Shown here piece by piece: positions 38,301-45,886 of a stretch of DNA of 64,000 nucleotides. The stretch is from Pseudopedobacter saltans DSM 12145 (GTDB lineage Bacteria > Bacteroidota > Bacteroidia > Sphingobacteriales > Sphingobacteriaceae). Positions within the stretch are counted from its first letter, which is position 1; every line of letters begins with the position of its first letter. The stretch covers positions 4,030,001 to 4,094,000 of the forward strand of contig NC_015177.1 in assembly GCF_000190735.1 (NCBI RefSeq). The letters run 5' to 3'. A model generated the notes under the pieces. It saw nothing but the letters and a program-made list of their open reading frames with translations, did not search any database and had not been told where the DNA came from. The position numbers and the translations under genes were made by a program.

Positions 38301-39269
38301 TTGCACCATGGTGAGTTACGTATCAGCAAAAAGGAAAATGACACGGTACTTAGCTATACATTCGGTCTTTCTTTGGGTAGCTCGCACTATACTCAAAAGG
38401 AAATTAAATCATTGGATAATAGTAAACCTGTTTCATTATTGCCAATAGGTGCTTCTCTGAAGCCAATTGTCGATCATCCGTATGTATCTATTAAATCACT
38501 TCCTCTTGTTTATTTGATTGAGGGAGATCAGGAAATAGATTTGTTTATTAAAAACATATTTGCTAATCGGTTTGACGTACATATTATTTCTGAATCTGAG
38601 GGAATAAAACCAATGTTGGATAAACCTCCTTTACTGGTTATATGTGATATGATAAAAGAAGAGGAGGGAAAATTCGATATCTGTCGTCAAATTAAATCAC
38701 ATCAGTTTTTGTCGGTCATACCAGTGATATTTATATCTTCATTGACTAATACAGATGTTGAATCTAGAGCATATGAATCTGGAGCTGATATATTTATGGC
38801 TAAGCCGTTTGATATAGCTACACTTGAAACGCGTATCGATCAGTTGAACGAAACAAGGGCAGCTATTAAGGAGCATTTGAGAAAGGAACTAATTGTCAAT
38901 CCGAAAGAAGTTCTTATAACTTCTGATGATGATAAATTTATTGTAGGAGTGACAGAAGTGATTGAGGACAACATTTCCAATGTAGACTTTAATGTGGATA
39001 TTCTCGCTAGTAAATTATATATAAGCCGATCTACTTTATACCGAAAAGTATGGGAAATCTGTAATATGGCTCCCATCGATTTGATTAGGAATATCAGAAT
39101 GAAGAGAGCAGCAAATCTTTTGGAGTTGACTGATAAGCCCGTTTCAGAGGTTAGTGAACTGGTTGGTTATTCAGAACAACGTTATTTTTGCCGATGCTTT
39201 AAGAGTCAGTATGGTATCACTCCAAAAAAATATGCTAAAAATAAAAAAGTGGGTGTTCATGCTGTCTAA
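35313..39269 (+). CDS. Hybrid two-component regulator (HTCS) with degenerate kinase domain
   Basis: 1318 residues: signal peptide; Reg_prop beta-propeller repeats (about 40-690, e.g. DSLGFMWLGTNRGISRFDG, DQTNRMWVGTSNGLYRY); Y_Y_Y domain (about 700-770); one membrane helix (about 776-797); dimerisation/kinase region (about 805-1030); receiver (about 1063-1180); AraC helix-turn-helix (about 1205-1315). The phosphoacceptor motif normally SHEFRTPL reads SYGFKVPL with Tyr822, and the ATP-binding N-box and glycine motifs are not preserved. The receiver keeps an Asp (VICDM) and the KPF lysine. It should still sense a periplasmic glycan and bind DNA for the divergent cluster. Confidence 0.92.
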   Translation: MKYKTIKPPLLLLILAGLLWPFCGRSQNVQLGGLKVALPHTTVTSIVQDSLGFMWLGTNRGISRFDGYAALPYERVIKDGIYINFVKREGNKLYIGSNNGLFSYDYIQNKSKICSEFLAGKNIVSYCSNDKYRIVATNNDIFLFDHSWKFINRLLMHKNILDNHIICMVTDKNKKIWVGTESGLSTISIEANGKMNIENLYRGNRIAKIFFDKYNNIWVCRAEEILYGNYHAVSKKGMAGMSHIAFNHEALSIFGYENQVWVGTRGLGISVFERKEDGTFIFKSKLLIDESRESDLKNTVFDIHEDNDNNVWICTLDGLFLYDGKDKRSFHTVKFSINKHNVPSSNIISSIYHDSKDVLWLATSNGINQLTWKNEQNYTFTPYMDLRNKNNLIANNKIQYLTKYRGDTLLVGTKNTIKFFDTKRKSFYDDKKLSDTLNTYGMRYVRSGFRDQQQNIWIAFSESVGVINTFNGDFTRVIFPPTITPHYRAIVRDAKGNLWISSDNDGLYSLELDKNFRIKNIHLYPKKQFGDTWITTIFIDQTNRMWVGTSNGLYRYKDDKGEFEKVEFPYSRKNVYIGGIIQDLLGNIWAVGLRGIYKINSNDTIYYYELNVAEDIVKTWYVLGKEVNQTGEIFIGGVNGLNFFNPTKLQFDTYQHKINISDVEVMNTRMLNNPQYESKEINSSGKIILSHRDNQFTLRFSSMYYKEPMMIEYAYMLEGYDKDWIITDASKHFASYSNLEAGNYIFKVKSTNASGIWLDNVKSIAITIKTSPWKSWWAYLIYASILIGITILIVRIYKLKFILRRREALNKWKIDYYTNLSYGFKVPLTLIYAPLQYLLKKYDQLHETEIKQMLYTMSESVSKLSDQVSYLVDFKKKSSGPSDLQLSKVDILPVINGIFTLFTDQMKAKHITYSFDSNIDSVTVYIDVTKIEIALYNILEDAISYTSNNGHIDIICILDSKDYKFKISIVAIGEKNIETNISNLNTRFSIAYDYIKLHHGELRISKKENDTVLSYTFGLSLGSSHYTQKEIKSLDNSKPVSLLPIGASLKPIVDHPYVSIKSLPLVYLIEGDQEIDLFIKNIFANRFDVHIISESEGIKPMLDKPPLLVICDMIKEEEGKFDICRQIKSHQFLSVIPVIFISSLTNTDVESRAYESGADIFMAKPFDIATLETRIDQLNETRAAIKEHLRKELIVNPKEVLITSDDDKFIVGVTEVIEDNISNVDFNVDILASKLYISRSTLYRKVWEICNMAPIDLIRNIRMKRAANLLELTDKPVSEVSELVGYSEQRYFCRCFKSQYGITPKKYAKNKKVGVHAV

Positions 39270-39389
39270 GCAGAACAGATTTAAAATGCTTCTGATTTCT
39301 TAAACTTTATTTACACTCATAATTCAGGGAAAGCACTTAAACACGCAAATAGTACGTATCAAAAGTGAATAATTAAAATCTTAAGATTT

Positions 39390-40904
39390 ATGATAAATAA
39401 AATAAAAGATATAGTAATCTCGCTTTCAGTCCTGTTGGTTGGATATAATTCTGTATCAGCATCCCAAGTGCAGAGTAGGCCAAATGTTCTTTTTATTATT
39501 GCTGATGACTTATCCTACCCGTATGCATCAGCATATGGCAATAAAATGATTTCTACACCTGGTTTTGATTATGTTGCCAATAAAGGAGCACTATTTAAAA
39601 ATGCATTTGTTACGTCTCCCGGATGTAGCCCTTCTCGAGCAAGTATATTGACGGGTTTATATCCATGGGAATTGAAAGAAGCAGGAACACATGCCAGTTC
39701 ATTTCCTAAGGAATTTAAAGTATACCCTGATATCTTAAAAGAAACAGGATACCACACAGGCTATACGGGTAAAGGATGGGGACCGGGTGATTGGACCGTT
39801 TCTGATAGAATAACTAACCCTGCAGGGCCAGAATATAACCAGCTTAAGTTAGAGCCACCTCATTCAGGGATTTCTAATATTGATTATACTGCTAATTTTA
39901 AGGATTTTTTAGATAAGCGGAAGGAAGGACAGCCTTTTTGTTTCTGGTTGGGTACTTTAGAGCCTCACCGTCCTTTCGAGAATATGTCTTGGACTAAGGA
40001 AAATTTAAACCTAAGTAATGCTGTAGTTCCTGGTTTTTTACCAGATAATGAAATTGTTAGAGGGGATTTACTTGATTTTGCTGTGGAAGTTCAGTGGTTC
40101 GATTCTCATATAATGAAATGTATCAATGAATTAAAAAATAGAGGTTTATTCGATAATACCATAGTGATAGTAACTGCGGATAACGGTATGGCTTTTCCGA
40201 AAGCCAAAGCAAACTGTTATGACGCCGGTATTCACGTTCCTCTTGCTATTTGTTGGGGTAACAATATAAAACCTCAGCAGGTGATAGACGAATTGGTCAG
40301 TTTGGTTGATGTTGCGCCAACATTAATGGATGTGATAGGTATAAATTCAAAAATAAAATACAGTGGAACGAGTTTATTGCCGCTATTAAAAGGGGTTAAG
40401 CATCATCCTCAAAAGATGGTATTTGCTGGGAGAGAACGCCATTCGTTTTCAAGATTTGAAAATAAAGGGTATCCAATGCGGTGTATTCGAACAGAAAATT
40501 ATTTGTTGATACATAATTATGAGCCTGAGCGTTGGCCAGCGGGAGATCCTACCGAAATAAAAAATGGAAAATTAGCAAAGGCACACCAGGCTTATTATGA
40601 TATCGATGATGCTCCGTCTAAAGAGTATTTGTTGGAAAACTATAAAGATCCTGCTGTTGAAAAGTATTTTAAATCAGCTACTTCTAAAAGGCCAGAATTT
40701 GAGCTTTTTGATATAAGGAATGATGAAGATTGTATGACCAACTTGGCGTCGGAAAAGCGATATACTAAAATCCTTTATGAAATGAAAAAAATGCTTAATA
40801 ACAAACTTCAAGAAACAAAGGATATAAGAATAGGAGCGTATGCAGAGGTTTGGGAGACATATCCTCGCCTAGAAGGGAAAAGCAGAGTTTTTCCGAAGCC
40901 ATAA
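39390..40904 (+). CDS. Secreted sulfatase (S1 family)
   Basis: 504 residues with a signal peptide (about 1-25). RPNVLFIIADDLSYPY supplies the metal-binding Asp pair and CSPSRASILTG (Cys79) is the formylglycine motif C-x-P-x-R. VTADNGMAF gives the Asp-Asn pair. The enzyme removes sulfate esters from a carbohydrate in the periplasm; activity needs a maturase elsewhere in the genome. It lies 120 bases after the HTCS gene on the same strand and implies that the target glycan is sulfated. Confidence 0.93.
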   Translation: MINKIKDIVISLSVLLVGYNSVSASQVQSRPNVLFIIADDLSYPYASAYGNKMISTPGFDYVANKGALFKNAFVTSPGCSPSRASILTGLYPWELKEAGTHASSFPKEFKVYPDILKETGYHTGYTGKGWGPGDWTVSDRITNPAGPEYNQLKLEPPHSGISNIDYTANFKDFLDKRKEGQPFCFWLGTLEPHRPFENMSWTKENLNLSNAVVPGFLPDNEIVRGDLLDFAVEVQWFDSHIMKCINELKNRGLFDNTIVIVTADNGMAFPKAKANCYDAGIHVPLAICWGNNIKPQQVIDELVSLVDVAPTLMDVIGINSKIKYSGTSLLPLLKGVKHHPQKMVFAGRERHSFSRFENKGYPMRCIRTENYLLIHNYEPERWPAGDPTEIKNGKLAKAHQAYYDIDDAPSKEYLLENYKDPAVEKYFKSATSKRPEFELFDIRNDEDCMTNLASEKRYTKILYEMKKMLNNKLQETKDIRIGAYAEVWETYPRLEGKSRVFPKP

Positions 40905-41033
40905 ATTTGATCGACCATCATATATTAAAGTGACATTTGAATATCTGGATGTCAAAACTGAAGTTAATTTTATTTTGGTTGGCGTTATGGTAATTCTGTG
41001 AGAGGTCTATTATTCAATTGGAGTAAAGAAAAA

Positions 41034-41062
41034 CCCGATATTGCTCTAATAGTAATATCGGG
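41034..41062 (-). terminator. Terminator after the GH105 gene
   Basis: cccgatatt (41034-41042) and aatatcggg (41054-41062) form a 9-base stem with an 11-base loop. On the minus strand the stem is followed by TTTTTCTTT, so it ends the GH105 transcript; it lies just after that gene's stop and also before the convergent sulfatase end. Confidence 0.85.
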
Positions 41063-41069
41063 AAATAAA

Positions 41070-42161
41070 CTAATTACTCAATTTCATAACTTCTGTGGCT
41101 GCTAAAAGAAAAGCGCCAACTCCATATGGAGCGGCAGAGTCTTTGGTAACTGCTTTTGGAGCATGACCTATAGACTGTACATAACCTAATTTGCCGTCTT
41201 CATTTACATGTGATTTTAATGCATTCCAGGTTTTATAAACAATAGGCTTATATTTTTTCTTATCTAATATCCCTTTATTTATTCCCCATGCCAATCCATG
41301 TACAAAGAAGCCAGAAGCGCTGTTTTCAGGTTGTGGATAACTGTCTAAATCGAACATGCTAGCATGCCAAGATCCATTCTTATCATAACACTTAATAATG
41401 GTTTCAGACATTTCCTTGTATAAATTTAAATAATAATTGTAACTAGGATGTGATTTCGGAACGTTGTTGAGCATAAATGTTAATCCAGAATATACCCAGC
41501 CGTTTCCTCTGCTCCAGAACAAAGGTTTCCCATTATCTTCTTTGGCATTAATAAAACGCAGATCGCGAATAAATAGATGCTCGTTTTTGTTGTACAAAGA
41601 GTCGCAAGTGACTTTATATTCGGAGAAACAGAAATCGAGAAACTTTTTATCCTTATTCAGTTTATAGAGTTGAGCATACACAGGAGGTGCCATAAATAAA
41701 GCATCACACCACCCCCAACGTTCTCTGTTAGGTTTATTATTCACGGTTCGAAGCGATTCATTTAATGGGTGGTCCATGATGAATTGAACTCTGTCTACGA
41801 CAGCTTTTATCATCTCTGGTTTTTTGTGTCTTTCATAAAGTTTGATGTAAGTTTGGCCAATACATAAGTCATCAGCATCGTATACTCTGTCTAACATATT
41901 CCAATTTAGACTTTGGCCTAAGTCAAGGAGAAAACGATCAATTTTATCTGATTTTTGATATTCGCCCCATTCGATGAGACCTCGGTAAAATGCAGCATGT
42001 ACCCAACCTGCTTTTGGCCCACTTGTATCTGGAAAATTTTTAATTTGCCATTCAACTACCTTGTTTATAAGACTGTAGTCTTTTTTGTTTTGAGATTTAC
42101 AAAATGGAATGCTATAAAAAAAAGAAAATATTATAGCCAATAAAAGCGTCTTATTAGTCAT
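41070..42161 (-). CDS. GH105 unsaturated rhamnogalacturonyl-type hydrolase, secreted
   Basis: 363 residues from the start at 42161, which puts a signal peptide (MTNKTLLLAIIFSFFYSIPF) at the N-terminus; a start at 42206 would add 15 polar residues before it. The (alpha/alpha)6 barrel has the GH105/YteR pattern: DRVYDADDLCIGQTYIKLY, NRERWGWCDALFMAPPVYAQLY and FWSRGNGWVYSGL. GH105 enzymes hydrolyse the unsaturated uronic acid from lyase products. Together with GH88 it gives the locus two such activities. It converges on the sulfatase gene. Confidence 0.9.
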   Translation of the reverse strand: MTNKTLLLAIIFSFFYSIPFCKSQNKKDYSLINKVVEWQIKNFPDTSGPKAGWVHAAFYRGLIEWGEYQKSDKIDRFLLDLGQSLNWNMLDRVYDADDLCIGQTYIKLYERHKKPEMIKAVVDRVQFIMDHPLNESLRTVNNKPNRERWGWCDALFMAPPVYAQLYKLNKDKKFLDFCFSEYKVTCDSLYNKNEHLFIRDLRFINAKEDNGKPLFWSRGNGWVYSGLTFMLNNVPKSHPSYNYYLNLYKEMSETIIKCYDKNGSWHASMFDLDSYPQPENSASGFFVHGLAWGINKGILDKKKYKPIVYKTWNALKSHVNEDGKLGYVQSIGHAPKAVTKDSAAPYGVGAFLLAATEVMKLSN

Positions 42162-42206
42162 TTGTGGTTTTTTAATTGGTTGTTTATTTATTAAATTCTT
42201 ATCCAA

Positions 42207-42484
42207 AGATAATACAGTGTTCTTTAAAAGCGAAAAACTAAAGATAACTTGTCTAAGAAGTGATCCTTATCTCAATACTCCTACTTCTTCTTCAGATGAT
42301 ATGCCAAGAACGGAAAGAATGACTGATGTAATTTTACCGACAGTGATAATGTTTGCTATATTATTATTTTTGGAGGAATTGTTTTTGATATAAATCGAAA
42401 AAATAGGAATAAGTGTAATGTTCCCCCCCCCCCCTCCCTTCCTAACAATATCTCCGTTAGGATGTTATGTCATTGAAAAAACAT
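42207..42484. other. Intergenic region with a C12 homopolymer
   Basis: The 278-base gap separates the GH105 start from the DUF3050 stop. It holds a run of 12 C at 42423-42434, striking in such AT-rich DNA, and an adjacent inverted repeat tcctaac/gttagga (42440-42462) just past the DUF3050 stop. No gene is present. Confidence 0.7.
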
Positions 42485-43249
42485 CTACAAAGATTCCTCA
42501 ATAGCATCCCATAATAATTTTCTTTTCTCTAGGGCTGTTTTAGAAATGGCGATAACTTCCTGCCATTTTTCATCATCATCTTCGCAAAGCTCTAATATCA
42601 TCTTCATTGCAAGTGGTCCATGTTCATCTGCGTCCAATTCTATATGTCTTTCAAAATAATAGATCAGTTTTTCCAAATTGGAATGAGGGAAGTTAGTTTG
42701 TATTTCTGTTAATATGCTGGTGAACATATCTGGAATTAAATCTTCCCTGCCAAAAGTAAAAGCAGCTGCGATTTCATGTGTTTTACCGTTAATAATCACA
42801 TGAAAAGTGAAAGACAAAAACTCTTTTATTTTTAAAGGTAAATCACTTTTGTCAATCGTGTGCAATATATTGTCAGAGACACGTACCTGCAGAAGAAAAC
42901 TTTGTAACATGGTCGTGTCTGCTTCTAAGCTTTCCATCGCGTCTAAATACATCTCGAAATGGCTTAGTCTGCGACCATCTATATACTCATCAGATTCTTC
43001 GGCAAGAACAATTTCGTTAATCAGATAACGTGTAGTAGGAAACGGAGAAGCAAACCAAGGAACAGTGATACAGGTTAGGCGTTGTTGTAGCGCTTTTAAT
43101 AGAGACATGAAATCCCAAACAGCATACACATGACCTTCCATAAACTTTTGTAAGCCATAAACATTATTAATTTTATGATATAATGGATGATTTAATAAAA
43201 TCCCTCTTTCTATAGCTATCGCAGCATTTATTTCCTCTATCTTCCTCAT
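42485..43249 (-). CDS. DUF3050 family protein
   Basis: 254 residues. The pattern HPLYHKINNVYGLQKFMEGHVYAVWDFMSLLKALQ, together with the later conserved YFERHIELDADEHGP, is that of DUF3050, a family with a heme-oxygenase-like helical fold. The His and Glu residues of these motifs could bind a metal. Its reaction is not established. It stands alone between two terminators. Confidence 0.88.
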   Translation of the reverse strand: MRKIEEINAAIAIERGILLNHPLYHKINNVYGLQKFMEGHVYAVWDFMSLLKALQQRLTCITVPWFASPFPTTRYLINEIVLAEESDEYIDGRRLSHFEMYLDAMESLEADTTMLQSFLLQVRVSDNILHTIDKSDLPLKIKEFLSFTFHVIINGKTHEIAAAFTFGREDLIPDMFTSILTEIQTNFPHSNLEKLIYYFERHIELDADEHGPLAMKMILELCEDDDEKWQEVIAISKTALEKRKLLWDAIEESL

Positions 43250-43335
43250 TGTTTTTGACTATTTAATGATAAGGCAAAGGTAGTACAATGAACTTTGATA
43301 AAATAAATGACAGCTATTTTTTTACTAAACGACAA

Positions 43336-43370
43336 ATAAAAAAACCGAGACTTTGCTAAGCCTCGGTTTT
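43336..43370 (-). terminator. Terminator after the lactate dehydrogenase gene
   Basis: aaaaccgag (43341-43349) and ctcggtttt (43362-43370) form a 9-base stem with a 12-base loop. On the minus strand the stem is followed by a T-rich run (43334-43343 in reverse). It sits 25 bases beyond the stop of the upstream dehydrogenase gene. Confidence 0.9.
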
Positions 43371-43395
43371 CAATATAAGATCTTGATAAAGGGAA

Positions 43396-44385
43396 TTATA
43401 AGACTTCATTTAATAAAACCTCACCATTTTCTAGTACTGTCGCATTATTTAAAGTGACTGTGGCTATCTGTCCCAAAGCTTCCTTAGTAAAGAAACCCTG
43501 ATGACTAGTAATTAAAACATTAGGAAAGCTCATTAGTCTGGAAATGGTTTCGTCTTTTAAAACACTTTCAGAAAGATCTCTGAAGAATATATCTTCTTCC
43601 TGTTCGTAAACATCTAAACCTAAGTAGCCAATTTTTTGAGATTTTAATCCACCAATAACATCTTTGGTATTAATTAAAGCTCCTCGGGAAGTATTGATAA
43701 TCATTACACCATCTTTCATCTTAGAGATGTTCTCTTTGTTAATGATGTATTTAGTCTCCGGTGTTAGGGGACAGTGTAAAGAAATAATATCTGCTTGTTC
43801 AAATACCTCATCTAGAGGTAAATAGTTTATACCTAATTTTTTTAGACTTTCATTTTCATAAACATCAAATGCAATAACTTTACAGCCTAAGCCTAACATG
43901 ATTTTTGCGAAGGCTTGTCCGATTAGACCTGTTCCTATTAGTCCAACAGTTTTCTCAAATAAGTTGAAACCCACTAAGTGTTCAATGGAAAAATTATTCT
44001 CCCGCACACGGTTAAAAGCTTTATGCGTTTTACGGTTTAGCGTCATGATTAATGCCAAAGAATGCTCGGCAACTGCTTCGGGAGAATAGGCAGGTACACG
44101 TAAAACTTTAATATGATGTTCTTTCGCCGCTTCAAGATCTATATTATTATAACCGGCGCAACGCAATAAAATGCCCTTTACACCCAGTTTAGATAGAATA
44201 GCGATAGTCTCTTTGTCAACTTTATCATTAACAAATACGCATACAGCTTCGCAACCTTCTGTAAGATTGGCTGTTTTTTCGGTTAAAGCAGTTTCGAAGA
44301 AGATGATATCATGGTTATAGTTACGAGCATATTTCTTAAAATATTCTTTGTCGTATGATTTTGAGCTAAAAAAGGCGATTCTCAT
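43396..44385 (-). CDS. D-lactate dehydrogenase-like 2-hydroxyacid dehydrogenase
   Basis: 329 residues from the ATG at 44385 (MRIAFFSSKSYDKEYF), the usual family start; an ATG at 44433 would add 16 unconserved residues. NAD-binding GLIGTGLIGQAFAKI and the catalytic Arg (INTSRGALINT), Glu (LGLDVYEQEE) and His (ITSHQGFFT) are in place. The length and the start match NAD-dependent D-lactate dehydrogenase LdhA, which reduces pyruvate to D-lactate in fermentation. Substrate is inferred from family resemblance. Confidence 0.9.
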   Translation of the reverse strand: MRIAFFSSKSYDKEYFKKYARNYNHDIIFFETALTEKTANLTEGCEAVCVFVNDKVDKETIAILSKLGVKGILLRCAGYNNIDLEAAKEHHIKVLRVPAYSPEAVAEHSLALIMTLNRKTHKAFNRVRENNFSIEHLVGFNLFEKTVGLIGTGLIGQAFAKIMLGLGCKVIAFDVYENESLKKLGINYLPLDEVFEQADIISLHCPLTPETKYIINKENISKMKDGVMIINTSRGALINTKDVIGGLKSQKIGYLGLDVYEQEEDIFFRDLSESVLKDETISRLMSFPNVLITSHQGFFTKEALGQIATVTLNNATVLENGEVLLNEVL

Positions 44386-44471
44386 GATCAGGAGTGTGTT
44401 GATGTTAAAAGTTAAATATCCAAAAATCTTCAATTATAATGGTAACTGAAGTGATTTTTGTCACAAACAAA

Positions 44472-44495
44472 AAAGGCTGTTTACAAACAGCCTTT
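44472..44495 (-). terminator. Terminator of the metH-IVP-metF unit
   Basis: aaaggctgttt (44472-44482) pairs perfectly with aaacagccttt (44485-44495) across a very short loop. On the minus strand the stem runs into TTTTTTGTTTG, a classic rho-independent terminator 6 bases after the metF stop. Confidence 0.92.
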
Positions 44496-44500
44496 ATATG

Positions 44501-45457
44501 TTAGAACACAGCTTCGGCAATTTGTCTTGTTTGCTCAGGTCTGCCCATTGTGTAAAAGTGAAGTACCGGCGCGCCAAATTTAATCAGTTCTTTACATTGC
44601 TGTATCATAAATTCGGTACCTATCTGTTTTACGTCTTTTGTTGTTTTACAGCTTTGCACTGCTTCAACTAAATCTTGTGGTAAATCAATGTGGAATATCT
44701 TAGGAAGATTTATAAGTTGACTTAATGCGCTAATAGGCTTTAATCCTGGAATAATAGGGATATTTATGCCATGCTCGCGGCATTTGTTTACAAAGTCAAA
44801 ATATTTTTGATTATCGAAGAACATTTGCGTTACAATGAAATCTGCACCCATATCTACCTTTTGCTTTAAGTATCTAAAATCGGTTTCCATGTTTGGAGCC
44901 TCAAAATGTTTCTCCGGATATCCCGCTACCCCAACACAAAAGTCGCTTTTGTATTCAACCTCTATATCCTCATGTAAAAATTTCCCAGCGTTGTGATTCT
45001 TTACCTGTTGTAAAAGATCGGAGGCATAAGCATGTCCGTTTGGTGTAGGTATAAAAGAACCATCAGCTTTTCGGGCATCACCTCTTAATACCAATACGTT
45101 GTCTATACCCAGGAACTGAAGATCGATTAAAGCATTCTCGGTTTCGTCCTTGGTAAAGCCGCCGCATATCAGGTGGGGCACCGCATCTACCTTGTATTTA
45201 TTTAGAATTGCGGCACAGATTGCAATAGTTCCGGGTCTTTTTCTATAAGAAAGTTTTTCTAATAAACCATTATCCTTTTGTTTGTAGATATAGTCTTCTC
45301 TTAATGAAGTTACATCGATAAAAGGCGGTTTGAAATCTAATAAAGGCTCAATGGCATCATAAATCCACTGGATGCTCTGGCCCTTAGCGGGAGGAAGTAA
45401 CTCGAAAGAAAACAGAGTTTTTCCGTTAGCGTTTTTTATATGATCGGTGATTTTCAT
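44501..45457 (-). CDS. metF: 5,10-methylenetetrahydrofolate reductase
   Basis: 318 residues from the ATG at 45457 (MKITDHIKNANGKTLFSFELLPP); an upstream start at 45496 runs through a repeat and is not credible. The FAD-binding TIM-barrel motifs are visible: FSFELLPPAKG, VDVTSLREDY-like segment, LRGDARK, and GADFIVTQMFFDN. It reduces methylene-THF to methyl-THF, the methyl donor used by MetH, whose gene is upstream in the same unit and under the same SAM riboswitch. Confidence 0.95.
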   Translation of the reverse strand: MKITDHIKNANGKTLFSFELLPPAKGQSIQWIYDAIEPLLDFKPPFIDVTSLREDYIYKQKDNGLLEKLSYRKRPGTIAICAAILNKYKVDAVPHLICGGFTKDETENALIDLQFLGIDNVLVLRGDARKADGSFIPTPNGHAYASDLLQQVKNHNAGKFLHEDIEVEYKSDFCVGVAGYPEKHFEAPNMETDFRYLKQKVDMGADFIVTQMFFDNQKYFDFVNKCREHGINIPIIPGLKPISALSQLINLPKIFHIDLPQDLVEAVQSCKTTKDVKQIGTEFMIQQCKELIKFGAPVLHFYTMGRPEQTRQIAEAVF

Positions 45458-45478
45458 TTTTTTACAAGTATAAAGATT

Positions 45479-45490
45479 TTTAGTATCAGG
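45479..45490. repeat. Short dispersed intergenic repeat, partial copy 3
   Basis: tttagtatcagg, the core of the 18-mer found at 10675 and 16374, lies between the IVP stop and the metF start. On the other side of the IVP gene, near 45857, a related sequence occurs in the opposite orientation (cttgatacttatt). Confidence 0.55.
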
Positions 45491-45492
45491 TA

Positions 45493-45846
45493 TCAAGAAT
45501 TAAGACACTTGATAAGTCCATTAAGCATTTTTTGAATTTCTGCTGTTTTGTAAATTAATTCGGAGTACTGTTCCTGTGTTACTAAATCAACCTCTTTAGC
45601 TATAATTATTTGTGTTTCTAATTCGAAAGAAGAGCCTAATGCTATATCTAAAAAGCGTCTGAAATCCTTTTCCGACTTTCTACTACATCCTTCTGCAATA
45701 TTTGAAGGAATAGAAATTGCGGATCTGAACATTTGGCTATCCAGACTAAATTTATGTTCAGAAGGAAATGCTTTTGTGATCTCAAAAATCAACCTGGAAA
45801 GTGATATTCCTTGTAGCCAAACTTTAAGCTCTTTGAAATTATGCAT
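45493..45846 (-). CDS. Four-helix bundle protein (23S rRNA intervening-sequence/IVP family)
   Basis: 117 residues with the S23/IVP pattern: MHNFKELKVWLQGISLSRLIFEITKAFPSEHKFSLDSQM, then RSAISIPSNIAEGCSRKSEKDFRRFLDIALGSSFELETQI. These small proteins form a pentameric helix bundle and were first met in 23S rRNA intervening sequences; free-standing copies are common in Bacteroidota and have no agreed function. It is inserted between metH and metF and flanked by short repeats in opposite orientation. Confidence 0.93.
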   Translation of the reverse strand: MHNFKELKVWLQGISLSRLIFEITKAFPSEHKFSLDSQMFRSAISIPSNIAEGCSRKSEKDFRRFLDIALGSSFELETQIIIAKEVDLVTQEQYSELIYKTAEIQKMLNGLIKCLNS

Positions 45847-45886
45847 TTATTCTAATAATAGAAGTACTCTTGATACTTATTACTCT

